A DNA stretch of 64,000 bases from Spirosoma fluviale (GCA_945901025.1 CAMDJW010000001.1:186001-250000); one strand, 5' to 3'. Shown: positions 1 to 9,401, counted from the stretch's first letter. Notes: generated by a model from the sequence alone, not told the origin. Program-made: numbers and translations.

Positions 1-402
1 TTCAAATTCTTGCTCTTCCTCATCAGAATCTTGAAAATCATTTTCTAAATCATTTAAATAAATTGCGTCTACCGCTTCTTTGACAGTATTTAATAACGTA
101 AAGTCTTCAATTTTAGCTAAGTCTAAACGATCTTGAATATGTTCATTCTTTGTTACAACTGCAAATAAGCCCATTTCATTGGTACAAATTTTAGTACCTT
201 TTCGTATGCAGCTAACTCCAAACCCATCAATTTCTGTGACATTATTTAAATCTAAAATCATATTCGCAAACTCTTTTTTGAATAAATTTCGAATGACTAA
301 CTCAAGTTCTTCTGAATTTGTTTGAGTTAAATTAATTTCATTCCAAGTAATGATTGCATAACTTTCATTTTGTTCTAAACTATAAAATGGGTTACTGGAC
401 AT
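1..402 (-). CDS. STAS-domain protein (anti-sigma-factor antagonist type), partial
   Basis: The gene reads leftward from an ATG at 402 and runs off the window edge, so 134 residues are visible with no stop. The opening residues MSSNPFYSLEQNES are followed by an alternating beta/alpha pattern. A stretch with DLNNVTEIDGFGVSCI matches the STAS region where SpoIIAA-type antagonists carry their regulatory Ser/Thr, here in the DGFGVS context. Known STAS proteins bind anti-sigma kinases or act as regulatory modules. The visible C-terminal part is acidic (DSDEEEQEFE). The start overlaps the purC stop by 11 nt, which suggests translational coupling. STAS fold assigned by eye; partner unknown. Confidence 0.6.
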   Translation of the reverse strand, partial: MSSNPFYSLEQNESYAIITWNEINLTQTNSEELELVIRNLFKKEFANMILDLNNVTEIDGFGVSCIRKGTKICTNEMGLFAVVTKNEHIQDRLDLAKIEDFTLLNTVKEAVDAIYLNDLENDFQDSDEEEQEFE

Positions 403-1324
403 GGCTTAAATATAAATTTACGTTATTAAAAATTCGATTATGTATATCGTTTTGATCTTCTTTATGGAATTCTAACCCAGTTATTTCGGTATATAAAAGA
501 ATATATCTCTCAGAAATTTCCTTTATAAATTCATCCGTTAAATGAGGAATTTGTTGTCCATCTTTACCTTGAAAATTATTCTTAATTAACCATTCTCTTA
601 CAAATTCTTTGGATAATTGCTTTTGCGGAAGACCTTTGGAAAATAAATCTTCATAAGGTCCTAAATAAAAATAACGTGATGAATCCGGTGTATGAATTTC
701 ATCCATTAACATGATACTATTATCATACAAACCAAATTCGTACTTAGTGTCTACTAAAATAAGGCCTTTTTCCAAAGCCATTTGCTGGCCACGTTGAAAA
801 AGCAAATGCGTTTTTTCAACCAGTTGCTTCAAAAGAGTTTCTGATACTATATTTTGTTTAACAATTTCTTCTAGGGAAATATCTTGATCATGACCTTCAT
901 GTGCTTTTGTTGTAGGTGTAATAATGGGAGAAGGTAAGACCTGATTTTCTTTTAGACCTTCAGGTAAAACAACTCCACATACAACTCTTTTTCCGAATGA
1001 ATACTCTCTCCAAAGATGACCTACCATATAATTCCTAATAACCATTTCAATAGGTATCGGCTCACATTTAATCCCATAAGCCGCATTAGCATCAGGAGTT
1101 GAAATCAACCAGTTTGGAACGATATCACGCGTAGCGTTTAAAAAATAGCTAGCAATTTGATTTAATACTTGGCCTTTAAATGGAATTAGTTTAGGCAAAA
1201 CAACGTCAAATGCTGAAATTCGATCCGAAGTAATCATTAATAAATAGTCACCAAAACCATATACATCACGTACTTTACCTTGATAGAAAGACGTTTGATT
1301 TGAAAATTTATACTCTTTAGACAT
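392..1324 (-). CDS. purC: Phosphoribosylaminoimidazole-succinocarboxamide synthase
   Basis: SAICAR synthetase joins aspartate to CAIR using ATP in de novo purine synthesis. The 310-residue length fits the longer form of the family. Family motifs are clear: YQGKVRDVY at residues 14-22, TSDRISAFD at 32-40, VIRNYMVGHLWREY near 95, KAHEGHDQDIS near 141, LVDTKYEFG near 190 and MDEIHTPDSSRYF near 207. These cover the ATP and CAIR binding loops. It is third in a minus-strand run behind two hypothetical genes (11-nt gap) and overlaps the following STAS gene by 11 nt. No other purine gene is in the window. Confidence 0.97.
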   Translation of the reverse strand: MSKEYKFSNQTSFYQGKVRDVYGFGDYLLMITSDRISAFDVVLPKLIPFKGQVLNQIASYFLNATRDIVPNWLISTPDANAAYGIKCEPIPIEMVIRNYMVGHLWREYSFGKRVVCGVVLPEGLKENQVLPSPIITPTTKAHEGHDQDISLEEIVKQNIVSETLLKQLVEKTHLLFQRGQQMALEKGLILVDTKYEFGLYDNSIMLMDEIHTPDSSRYFYLGPYEDLFSKGLPQKQLSKEFVREWLIKNNFQGKDGQQIPHLTDEFIKEISERYILLYTEITGLEFHKEDQNDIHNRIFNNVNLYLSHVQ

Positions 1325-1335
1325 TTATATAATAA

Positions 1336-1857
1336 TTAATAGGGTAAAAACTTCTCATTTTTTCTTAATAAATCTAACATCCACTTAGAATCATTGGTAT
1401 TATAATTTTTATTTACGACTTTCAATTCCTCATGAAAAAGCTCAGAAGCCTTAACCTTATTTTCAGAAATAAAAGAAAATAATTCATATAATTTGACCAG
1501 TGTATCTTTATCTGGATACATCTTTAAACCTTCTCTTAGTATTATTTTCGAACTTTCCTGTTTATTGTTTTGCCTAAGAATAAAACTTTTAAATATATAA
1601 TCATCTAATGAATTTACATTAAAATTAACGAAAGATGTTGGCCTTTTTATAGAAATTAAAACCTTCGTTTTGTAAATACTCTCATTGTTAAAAATATTTT
1701 TTTTTTCAATCAAATTAATTAGAGAAATAGCTTTATCATAATCTTTAGATAAAATAGATGAGTTGATTTTATTTATTTCACTATTAAAACTATAACCTAA
1801 TCCTGAAGATAAGTTCTGGTAGAATAATATCAATATGTAAAAAAATGTTGAAAACAA
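1336..1857 (-). CDS. Hypothetical helical-repeat (TPR-like) protein, TTG start
   Basis: I do not recognise a named family. The only usable start is a TTG at 1857, six bases after the upstream stop. The first 20 residues are hydrophobic (FSTFFYILILFYQNLSS), fitting a signal peptide or anchor. The remaining 150 residues look like helix pairs (ILSKDYDKAISLINLIEKKN; ILREGLKMYPDKDTLVKLYE), reminiscent of tetratricopeptide repeats. Base composition is very AT-rich, with Ile, Asn and Lys dominating. It lies between a small membrane protein and purC in one minus-strand run. A TPR protein next to a membrane protein recalls BatB/BatC-type aerotolerance loci, but that link is speculative. Confidence 0.55.
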   Translation of the reverse strand: MFSTFFYILILFYQNLSSGLGYSFNSEINKINSSILSKDYDKAISLINLIEKKNIFNNESIYKTKVLISIKRPTSFVNFNVNSLDDYIFKSFILRQNNKQESSKIILREGLKMYPDKDTLVKLYELFSFISENKVKASELFHEELKVVNKNYNTNDSKWMLDLLRKNEKFLPY

Positions 1858-1863
1858 TATAAT

Positions 1864-2532
1864 TTATTTTAAAACTTGAAACTTTAAAAACACATCTCCA
1901 ACGAATAAAAATAATAGCAAAATTAATAAATATATGCTTAATTGATTAATGGAGTACCAATTTTCTCCAATGGAAAGGAAATTATCATTGGTTATTTCTA
2001 ATTCAACCAATTCATTTTGACTTTTAACAAAAACAGTTTCACCTTTAATCAGTAGGATCGAAAGGTTCATTGGTCTATATTTTATATAAAGAATAGGACG
2101 AGTTTGTTTAAAATCTACATGTCTAATAAAATTTAGAAATATCTTATTACTAGTTTGAGGAATTAATACACCTATAGAGTCTGAAAGAGGATTAAATACC
2201 GATAATGAATACAAGAAATCACGCTCTCCATTCTGTACAATATTAATTATCGAATTAATTTGAGCTTCATTAATTCCCTTCAAATTATAATCTTTTTTAA
2301 CTACAACAATATCTTTTACTTGTTTATTAGGGCTATTTATGGGACCAATGCCTATATTATATATAAAATATAGAAAGATATTAAAAATCAACAGCCGCAA
2401 TAAAAATTTAAAAAATAGCAAACCTGATAAAATAAATAGTTTACCAGCCACTAAATAATACCGGATCAATATAAATGCATAAAAACCTACAAATAAAAAA
2501 TTGCCCAGAAATAAGAACTTTAAGAAAATCAT
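1864..2532 (-). CDS. Hypothetical membrane protein, possibly a degenerate Bat/VWA-like protein
   Basis: This 222-residue protein starts at ATG 2532. Its first 65 residues are strongly hydrophobic with two or three membrane segments (FLFLGNFLFVGFYAFILI; FLLRLLIFNIFLYFIYNIGI). A soluble domain of about 120 residues follows, and a membrane segment closes the C-terminus (IYLLILLLFLFVGDVFLKF). That layout, membrane helices flanking a soluble domain that begins with a strand (DIVVVKKDYN), resembles BatA/BatB proteins. The VWA metal-site motif DxSxS is absent, however, and the protein is about 100 residues short. It may be a degenerate relative or unrelated. The following gene is TPR-like and overlaps nothing. 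Confidence 0.5.
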   Translation of the reverse strand: MIFLKFLFLGNFLFVGFYAFILIRYYLVAGKLFILSGLLFFKFLLRLLIFNIFLYFIYNIGIGPINSPNKQVKDIVVVKKDYNLKGINEAQINSIINIVQNGERDFLYSLSVFNPLSDSIGVLIPQTSNKIFLNFIRHVDFKQTRPILYIKYRPMNLSILLIKGETVFVKSQNELVELEITNDNFLSIGENWYSINQLSIYLLILLLFLFVGDVFLKFQVLK

Positions 2533-2596
2533 TTAATTGGCCTTTAAACAAATTAAAACATAATTAGTACTTTTACTTGAGTTTATAAATTTAGGC

Positions 2597-3811
2597 ATGG
2601 AAATTCATAAAAGTAAACGATTAGATAATCTAAAATATGAAATTAGAGGACCTGTCTATGAAAAAGCTTTAATCCTTCAGAATCAAGGATACAAAATTAC
2701 ATCATTAAATATTGGAAATCCTGCAACTTTTGGATTTGAAACTCCAGATGAAATTGTACATGATATTATTGTAAATATACGAAATGCACAAGGATACGTA
2801 GATTCAAGAGGATTATTTGCCGCTAGAAAGGCTGTAATGCAATATTATCAAAATAGAGGAGTAAAAAATATATTAATTGAAGATATCTATATCGGTAATG
2901 GGGTCAGTGAACTAATTTCTTTAGTCATGATGGCCTTATTAAATACGGATGATGAGGTATTAATTCCATCGCCAGATTATCCACTTTGGACAACAGTTGT
3001 AGGTCTAGCTGGAGCAAATGCCGTGCATTATGAATGTAATGAAGAAGACGAATGGAACCCTAATTTATCTGATATTGAATCTAAGATCAGCTTAAAAACA
3101 AGAGCAATCGTATTAATAAACCCTAATAACCCGACAGGAGCTGTTTATTCAAAACAAATTGTTGACGGTATCGTAAAACTCGCCGAAAAACATAATCTTA
3201 TCTTATTTTCAGATGAAATTTATGATAAAATCATATATGATGACAGCGTTCATCATTCAGCATCTGGATTAAGTGATGATATACTAATCGTTACAATGGG
3301 TGGTTTATCCAAAAACTATCGGGCAGCAGGATTTAGAGGTGGCTGGATGATTTTAACGGGGGCCAAACATAAAGCAAAGTCCTATATTGAAGGGTTGAAT
3401 TTCTTATTTAGCACTCGATTGTGTGCGAATGTAATCACACAATATGGAATCCAAACAGCACTTGGAGGTTATCAATCAATCGATGATTTAGTGCATAAAC
3501 CCAATGGCAGATTATACCGTCAAATGAATTTGGCATATGAAAAACTAAATTCAATTCCTGGCGTAAGCTGTGTAAAACCCAAAGGCGCTCTTTATTTATT
3601 TCCCAAAATTGATCTGTCTCAATTTACTTTTGAAGACGACAATCATTTTGTCATGTCCTTACTTGAAGAACAAAAAATATTAGTTGTAGGAGGAAGAGGA
3701 TTTAATTTTACCCCAAAAAATCACTTTAGGATCGTATTTTTACAACATGTTGAGCAACTATCTATTGCATTAAATAAAATAGCTTTACATTTTGATAATT
3801 ACCGAAAATGA
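2597..3811 (+). CDS. alaA: Alanine-type aminotransferase, class I PLP enzyme (AlaA-like)
   Basis: This 404-residue fold-type I aminotransferase closely follows E. coli AlaA (YfbQ) along its whole length. Shared stretches include YEIRGPVYEKA near residue 14, LNIGNPATFGFETPDEI near 38, IYIGNGVSELI near 99, INPNNPTGAVYSK near 174 and the PLP-lysine region GGLSKNYRAAGFRGGW near 235-250. The C-terminal FPKID and FRIVFLQ motifs are also present. AlaA makes alanine from pyruvate with glutamate as donor. The stop overlaps the next start as ATGA, so the transporter gene is probably translationally coupled. Confidence 0.93.
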   Translation: MEIHKSKRLDNLKYEIRGPVYEKALILQNQGYKITSLNIGNPATFGFETPDEIVHDIIVNIRNAQGYVDSRGLFAARKAVMQYYQNRGVKNILIEDIYIGNGVSELISLVMMALLNTDDEVLIPSPDYPLWTTVVGLAGANAVHYECNEEDEWNPNLSDIESKISLKTRAIVLINPNNPTGAVYSKQIVDGIVKLAEKHNLILFSDEIYDKIIYDDSVHHSASGLSDDILIVTMGGLSKNYRAAGFRGGWMILTGAKHKAKSYIEGLNFLFSTRLCANVITQYGIQTALGGYQSIDDLVHKPNGRLYRQMNLAYEKLNSIPGVSCVKPKGALYLFPKIDLSQFTFEDDNHFVMSLLEEQKILVVGGRGFNFTPKNHFRIVFLQHVEQLSIALNKIALHFDNYRK

Positions 3812-4539
3812 CATTTTTAGAATTTTCAAGGAAACAAAAATTATTTATATTTCTATTTGGGGTATTTCTTACAAATGCAATTATTGCTGAGATAATAGGA
3901 GTTAAAATTGTCAGCATAGAGAAAACATTTGGCTTTGCGCCCTTACAAATGATGACATTTTGGGGCGATAAATGGGACTTAAATCAGACAGCCGGAGCCC
4001 TAAATTGGCCTTTAGTATTTATAACCTCAGATATAATTAATGATTATTTTGGAAAATCAGGAGTCAAATTTATATCCTATACTACCGCAATTTTTATAGC
4101 TTTTGCATTCTTAATTATCTATACCGCCACCTTATTGGTACCAGCCGACTTCTGGATAGAAGTTAATAAAGGGATCAACATTAATGAAGCTTTTAGTCGA
4201 ATTTTCAGACAGGGATTAGGTATAATAACAGGTTCATTAACTGCATTTTTAATTAGTCAAATAATAGACGCTACTGTATTTGAAAAAATAAAAAAGAAAA
4301 CTGGTAACAAACATATTTGGTTAAGAGCTACGGGGTCAACCTTAATTTCACAATTAATAGATAGTTTTTTAGTGATCGGAATTGCATTTTATGCATTTGG
4401 AAACTGGTCCATAAGTCAATGGATGAATGTATCCCTGAATAACTATTTTTACAAATTTTTTGTGGCAATACTTTTCACTCCTATGCTATATTTAGCTCAT
4501 TATTTCATTGAAAAATACCTAAAAAAGGAAGCAAACTAA
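3808..4539 (+). CDS. yhhQ: Queuosine-precursor transporter (YhhQ / VUT family)
   Basis: This 243-residue integral membrane protein has about six hydrophobic segments, starting with LFIFLFGVFLTNAIIAEII. The family signature region includes a Trp-rich loop, WPLVFITSDIINDYFG, and the late stretch RATGSTLISQLIDSFLVIGIAF. Members import queuosine precursors such as preQ0 or preQ1 for tRNA modification. queD is elsewhere in this window, consistent with queuosine or folate-type pterin chemistry. The start overlaps the alaA stop by 4 nt. Its 3' end overlaps the convergent methyltransferase gene by 4 bp. Confidence 0.88.
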   Translation: MTFLEFSRKQKLFIFLFGVFLTNAIIAEIIGVKIVSIEKTFGFAPLQMMTFWGDKWDLNQTAGALNWPLVFITSDIINDYFGKSGVKFISYTTAIFIAFAFLIIYTATLLVPADFWIEVNKGININEAFSRIFRQGLGIITGSLTAFLISQIIDATVFEKIKKKTGNKHIWLRATGSTLISQLIDSFLVIGIAFYAFGNWSISQWMNVSLNNYFYKFFVAILFTPMLYLAHYFIEKYLKKEAN

Positions 4540-5279
4540 TTTTGCCTTCTAATATTATCCAAAATAACTCCTGCTGAAATAGCCACATTTAAAGACTCAG
4601 CATGGCCCCAATTTGGTATTTTAACTTGAGCTGTCAAAACATCCTTGACAGAATTTCGAATCCCTTCTGATTCATTTCCAAATATAATAAACCCTGCGGA
4701 AGGAAATACATATTGATGTATATTTTCACCTTCCAAACTTGCTCCAATGATTGGCATATCATGAAATTGATTTAAAAATTCAGGAATATCTACATATAAA
4801 AAGTTTATGCGATGAAAAGATCCCATGGAAGCTGAGATAACCTTTGGATTATAAAACTCGGTAGTATCAGAAGAGCATACTATTTGATTAACCCCGTACC
4901 AATCACAAATCCTAATTATAGTACCCAAATTACCAGGATCTCGTACACCGTCAAGAATTACAGTATATCCACTAGTAAAATTAAAGTCATTGTGACTGAA
5001 CATTTGAGATTTTACAATAGCAAAACCATATTCATTTGTGGTTAGGCTTGAATATTTTATGACATTACTTTCAGACTCATAGTAAATGGGAGTTTCGCCA
5101 AAATTTAAAAAAGAATTAATCTCTTTATTATTTAAAACAACAAATTCGATTTGAAAACTAGAATCTAATAATTCTTTTATTCCCTTCTCCCCTTCTACTA
5201 AAAATAGATTATTATCAATTCTCCCTTTTTTTGAATGTAGGGAATTGATTAACTTTATTTGATTATTAGATAATGTCAT
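4536..5279 (-). CDS. TrmH/SpoU-family RNA 2'-O-methyltransferase
   Basis: SPOUT-class enzyme that methylates ribose in tRNA or rRNA using S-adenosylmethionine. An N-terminal substrate-binding domain (residues about 1-95, with LVEGEKGIKELL) precedes the knotted catalytic domain. Motifs are VILDGVRDPGNLGTIIRICDW, IFGNESEGI and IPNWGHAESLNVAISAGVIL. I chose the ATG at 5279 (247 residues) over an upstream TTG at 5294, because homologues start near this point and the TTG would run into the divergent gene. The start codon abuts the tamL start codon exactly. The exact RNA substrate cannot be read from sequence. Confidence 0.9.
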   Translation of the reverse strand: MTLSNNQIKLINSLHSKKGRIDNNLFLVEGEKGIKELLDSSFQIEFVVLNNKEINSFLNFGETPIYYESESNVIKYSSLTTNEYGFAIVKSQMFSHNDFNFTSGYTVILDGVRDPGNLGTIIRICDWYGVNQIVCSSDTTEFYNPKVISASMGSFHRINFLYVDIPEFLNQFHDMPIIGASLEGENIHQYVFPSAGFIIFGNESEGIRNSVKDVLTAQVKIPNWGHAESLNVAISAGVILDNIRRQN

Positions 5280-7568
5280 TTGAAAATTGCTCAATTAATA
5301 TTCTTAACATTTATTATATTCCTTGTAACTTCTTGTTCTGGGTACAGAAATTACCGTATTCCTTATACAACTATCAATGAAATTAAATTACAAGGACAAA
5401 AAAAAATAAAATTAGATGATATAAAATCAAATATAACGGGTTTAAAAGAAAGCAACCAAAATTATTTATCAATAAAATACAGTTCTTACTTAAGAGACAA
5501 AAGAAAAACAAATGATTCCACTATTGCGATTAAGAAATTCTTTAAATTTTTTAATCGCGAACCCATACCATTTAATCCGATAGCCTTAGAAAATAATAAG
5601 CTAGCTTTATTAAAATATTACCGCAATAAAGGCTATTTAAAGACACAAATTTCGTATTCCGTCGATACATTAAGTGTAGACAATAAATTGGTCAACATTA
5701 CTTATTCATTAATAGAAGGGCCTGAAAGTATTTTTACTAAAGAAGATTCTATTCTAGCCAATAATACAGTCATTGAGAAAGAATTAAAAAAATATATCAA
5801 TAAATTTAGCTTACTGCATAAGTATTCAAATTTAGATCTTGATTTGTTGAAAAATGAAAAAGAAAACCTTTCAAACCATTTCAAAAACCTAGGTTATTTT
5901 AATTTTTCACCCGATTTTGTTAGTATAAAAATTAATGACCTAAAAGACACGAGCTTAAAAAACATCAGTTTAATATATCAGATACCCAGCACGAAAAATT
6001 TGATCACTTATCAGGCTTATGACCGATTATTTAGATTTGGGCCTATTGATTTTAAAGTATTTTACGTAGGCGAACAATCAGAATCTTCAATTAATAAAAC
6101 TCCGACCTTCACACCCCAATTAAAAAGACTAATTTCCATTCATGAAGGTGATTTATTTTCCATTGAGAAAACAACACATAGTCTTCAAAATATATATGAG
6201 ACAGATCAATTTAAGTCTGTTTCAATTCAATATGATACTATTTCCACTCGGTTATTTCCCAAAATAGAATTAACAAGAAACGACAAATACAATATTTCAT
6301 CTGAACTAGGCGGAAGTGCCTTTAGAGGAATACCAGGTCCTTTTTTATATAATTCTTTTAAAATAAGGCGCGTATTTACAGAATTAGACTACTTAGATTT
6401 TTCTGCCCGATTAGGATTTGAAGCGCAGGCTGGATTTATAAATACAGATCTAACCAGAAAAAACTTAGAATTAAATTTAGGAGCAACGGCTAATTTCCCT
6501 ACTCTATTTTTACCTGAAAAATTTACTAAAAAACTAGGGTATTTTTATGGTGCAAAAACTCAATTAGGGTTTGGTTATGATTATATCGATAGACCTGAAT
6601 ATGTTAGAACTAATTTTAAAATACTTCAAAGGTATCTTTGGAAAAAAACACCCTTTGAATTTTTTCAATTATCATTATTTGATTTAAATATTATAAATAC
6701 AAATTACCCCAGTACAGAAACCTCTAAATTATTCACAAATTATTTAGATGATTTAAGAATAAAAGGAAATAACCTATTTAGAAGCTTTAACCCTAGTTTT
6801 GTATCCAGTATCAACTTCCTATATACTTACCGTACATTCAATCCTTCAAATCAATTAATAGAAGGTAAATCATTTATTTTAGGCTTAGAATCAGGTGGAA
6901 CTACCCTGAATCTTTTTGGCGAAAAGAAATTAAAATTTGTAGAAGACTTTTTAGGAAATAAAGAAACAATGCAGTTTTTTCGTTTTTTAAGAATGAATAT
7001 CGATTACAGAAAGTATGTGTTTTTAGGTCAAAAAAGGGCGTCCCAACTCGCATATAAATTTATAGGTGGACTTGCTTATGCCTATGGACAAGAAAATGAT
7101 TATCAATTACCCTATGAAAAAAACTTCTTCATAGGAGGTCCTAGTTCACTAAGGGCATGGAAACCAAGAAGATTAGGTCCAGGATCACGCAATACAGACA
7201 CTAATTTAATCGAGCAGCCAGGAAGCATTTTAATTGAATCATCTGTCGAATATAGATTTAAAATCTTAAAATTCTTAGGTGATATTAATGGTGCTTTTTT
7301 TGTTGATGCAGGAAATATATGGGCATTGAATGATCCTAATTCACCATTATCAAATTTCAAATTAGACTCATTTATGCAACAAATAGCTGTGGGCACTGGT
7401 TTTGGTCTTCGTTGGGACTTCAACTATTTTATATTAAGACTTGATATGGCTACTAAAGTTATCAATCCAGCAAAGCCCAAAAACGAGAAGTGGGTATTTA
7501 ATCAAATATCATTAAGCAGTACAGATAACCCAATTGAATTTAATATTGGTATCGGGTATCCATTTTAA
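5280..7568 (+). CDS. tamL: TamL, lipoprotein form of the TamA/BamA (Omp85) family
   Basis: This 762-residue outer-membrane beta-barrel protein starts at TTG 5280; an in-frame stop at 5271 rules out a longer form. The leader KIAQLIFLTFIIFLVTSC is a lipoprotein signal with Cys19 as the acylation site. POTRA-like repeats fill residues about 20-320 (YYRNKGYLKTQISYSVD; HFKNLGYFNFSP; HEGDLFSIEKT). A C-terminal barrel follows, with the Omp85 loop-6 motif FIGGPSSLRAWKPRRLGPG near residue 620 and a terminal Phe. TamL proteins of Bacteroidota are thought to help insert outer-membrane or surface proteins. The gene is divergent from the methyltransferase with no gap. Confidence 0.88.
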   Translation: MKIAQLIFLTFIIFLVTSCSGYRNYRIPYTTINEIKLQGQKKIKLDDIKSNITGLKESNQNYLSIKYSSYLRDKRKTNDSTIAIKKFFKFFNREPIPFNPIALENNKLALLKYYRNKGYLKTQISYSVDTLSVDNKLVNITYSLIEGPESIFTKEDSILANNTVIEKELKKYINKFSLLHKYSNLDLDLLKNEKENLSNHFKNLGYFNFSPDFVSIKINDLKDTSLKNISLIYQIPSTKNLITYQAYDRLFRFGPIDFKVFYVGEQSESSINKTPTFTPQLKRLISIHEGDLFSIEKTTHSLQNIYETDQFKSVSIQYDTISTRLFPKIELTRNDKYNISSELGGSAFRGIPGPFLYNSFKIRRVFTELDYLDFSARLGFEAQAGFINTDLTRKNLELNLGATANFPTLFLPEKFTKKLGYFYGAKTQLGFGYDYIDRPEYVRTNFKILQRYLWKKTPFEFFQLSLFDLNIINTNYPSTETSKLFTNYLDDLRIKGNNLFRSFNPSFVSSINFLYTYRTFNPSNQLIEGKSFILGLESGGTTLNLFGEKKLKFVEDFLGNKETMQFFRFLRMNIDYRKYVFLGQKRASQLAYKFIGGLAYAYGQENDYQLPYEKNFFIGGPSSLRAWKPRRLGPGSRNTDTNLIEQPGSILIESSVEYRFKILKFLGDINGAFFVDAGNIWALNDPNSPLSNFKLDSFMQQIAVGTGFGLRWDFNYFILRLDMATKVINPAKPKNEKWVFNQISLSSTDNPIEFNIGIGYPF

Positions 7569-7575
7569 TGAAAAT

Positions 7576-8529
7576 TTACTTTCTAGAAATAGATTTTAAA
7601 GCCTTCTCTGCTATAGATACTGCATTTAAACCATATTTATCCATTAAATCTGTTGGTTTTCCCGATTCTCCAAAGGAATCATTGACACCAACAAATTCTT
7701 GTGGCAATGGCATAGTAGTAGATAAAAATTGGGCAATGGAATCACCTAAACCGCCATTAATTTGATGTTCTTCTGCTGAAACTAGACATCTAGTCTTTCT
7801 AACGGATTCTAAAATAGCTTGTGTATCTAATGGCTTAATTGTATGAATATTGATGACTTCAGTATGAATGCCTTTTTCTTTTAAAATATCTGCCGCAAGA
7901 ATAGATTCCCATACCAAATGACCGGTAGCAAAAATACTGACATCTGAACCCTCAATTAATTTGATGGCTTTGCCAATAATAAACTCTTGATCTTCAGGTG
8001 TAAAAACAGGAACCACGGGTCTACCAAACCTCAAATAAACAGGACCCGTAAAATTAGCTACGGCGATAGTTGCCGCTTTAGTTTGATTATAATCACAAGG
8101 ATTAATGACTACCATACCAGGTAACATTTTCATTAATCCGATATCTTCCAATATTTGATGTGTAGCTCCATCTTCACCTAAAGTCAATCCTGCATGTGAA
8201 CATGCTATTTTAACATTTTTACCTGAATAAGCCACTGATTGACGTATCTGGTCGTAAACTCTTCCTGTACCAAAATTTGCAAACGTAGTTGCGAAAGGAA
8301 TATAACCCCCAATAGATAATCCTGCTGCTATGCCGATCATATTAGCTTCCGCAATTCCTGTTTGAAAAAAACGTTCTGGACAATTTTTAATGAAAGGTTC
8401 TAATTTAAGAGACCCAATTAAATCTGCACATAAAGCAACTACTTTAGGATTAGTAAGACTTAAAAATTCCATACCAGCACCAAAGCCGGAACGAGTATCT
8501 TTTTTTGTTTCGTAAGTATATATCGACAT
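7576..8529 (-). CDS. Transketolase, C-terminal half (split transketolase)
   Basis: The 317-residue subunit carries the pyrimidine-binding and C-terminal transketolase domains. Landmarks are TRSGFGAGMEFLSLTNPKVVALCADL near residue 12, RFFQTGIAEANMIGIAAGLS near 52 (containing the Glu that activates thiamine diphosphate) and LTLGEDGATHQILEDIG near 115. The C-terminal domain has EEHQINGGLGDSIAQFL. It pairs with the N-terminal half encoded 11 nt upstream, so the two make one pentose-phosphate-pathway transketolase. Such splitting is common in Bacteroidota and archaea. A 1-deoxyxylulose-5-phosphate synthase is excluded by the split form and size. Confidence 0.93.
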   Translation of the reverse strand: MSIYTYETKKDTRSGFGAGMEFLSLTNPKVVALCADLIGSLKLEPFIKNCPERFFQTGIAEANMIGIAAGLSIGGYIPFATTFANFGTGRVYDQIRQSVAYSGKNVKIACSHAGLTLGEDGATHQILEDIGLMKMLPGMVVINPCDYNQTKAATIAVANFTGPVYLRFGRPVVPVFTPEDQEFIIGKAIKLIEGSDVSIFATGHLVWESILAADILKEKGIHTEVINIHTIKPLDTQAILESVRKTRCLVSAEEHQINGGLGDSIAQFLSTTMPLPQEFVGVNDSFGESGKPTDLMDKYGLNAVSIAEKALKSISRK

Positions 8530-8540
8530 AATAATCTCTA

Positions 8541-9401
8541 TTAATAATCTCCTAAAGTTTCAGATAATTGATTTAATGCTTCTTCTAGTTGTTGATCATT
8601 GGGCGCTACACCATGCCATTTATGCGATCCCATCATAAAATCAACACCGGCACCCATTTCAGTCTTCATTAAAATCATAATCGGAGTTTCATTACCTAAC
8701 AAATTTTTGGCTTCTTTTAGGCATAATTGTAATTCAGCCATATCATTGCCATTCACATGTAAAACTTTCCAACCGAAAGCTTCATACTTCATTTGCAAAT
8801 CACGATTATTCATGATTTTTTCTGTTGGACCATCAATTTGCTGCCCATTAACATCTATAAAAGCGATCAAATTATCTACTTTATGATGAGGTGCATACAT
8901 CGCCGCCTCCCAAACTTGGCCTTCATTTTGTTCTCCATCCCCCATAAGACAGTAAACTACTGAGGAATCATTGTTTAATTTCTTAGCTTGAGCCACACCA
9001 ATAGCCACACTTAATCCTTGGCCCAATGAACCTGAAGCTATCCTAATACCTTCCAAATGCTCATGGGGAGTTGGATGTCCTTGCAATCTAGAATTGATTT
9101 TACGAAAAGTAGAAAGTTCTTTAACTGGGAAATACCCTTTTCGAGCTAATACTGAATACAAAACTGGCGAAATATGGCCATTAGAAAGAAAAAATACATC
9201 TTCACCTAAACCTGACATATTAAAGACAACTTGATCATTTGATGAATTTAATTTAAGGTTCATGGCTTCAAAATACAAACCTACCAATAAATCTGTACAT
9301 CCTAATGAGCCACCTGGATGTCCAGATTGACAACCGTGTACCATTCGTAAAATATCTCTTCTAACTTGAGATGCGATTGAAAGTAATTCTTGTGTTTGCA
9401 T
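8541..9401 (-). CDS. Transketolase, N-terminal half (split transketolase)
   Basis: This 286-residue subunit carries the thiamine-diphosphate-binding domain. Motifs include MVHGCQSGHPGGSLGCTDLL near residue 21, FFLSNGHISPVLYSVLARKGY near 70, HPTPHEHLEGIRIASGSLGQGLS near 111 and the cofactor motif GDGEQNEGQVWEA, closed by DVNGQQIDG. The late region has GSHKWHGVAPN. It works with the C-terminal half that starts 11 nt downstream. bcp ends 6 nt before its start, so both halves belong to the sucC operon. Confidence 0.93.
   Translation of the reverse strand: MQTQELLSIASQVRRDILRMVHGCQSGHPGGSLGCTDLLVGLYFEAMNLKLNSSNDQVVFNMSGLGEDVFFLSNGHISPVLYSVLARKGYFPVKELSTFRKINSRLQGHPTPHEHLEGIRIASGSLGQGLSVAIGVAQAKKLNNDSSVVYCLMGDGEQNEGQVWEAAMYAPHHKVDNLIAFIDVNGQQIDGPTEKIMNNRDLQMKYEAFGWKVLHVNGNDMAELQLCLKEAKNLLGNETPIMILMKTEMGAGVDFMMGSHKWHGVAPNDQQLEEALNQLSETLGDY

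Noticed and set aside
7568-7765. Short plus-strand frame opposite the transketolase C-half
   Set aside because: It is antisense to a conserved coding region and shows no family signal; many other short frames opposite groEL, lepA, E2 and tamL were rejected for the same reason.
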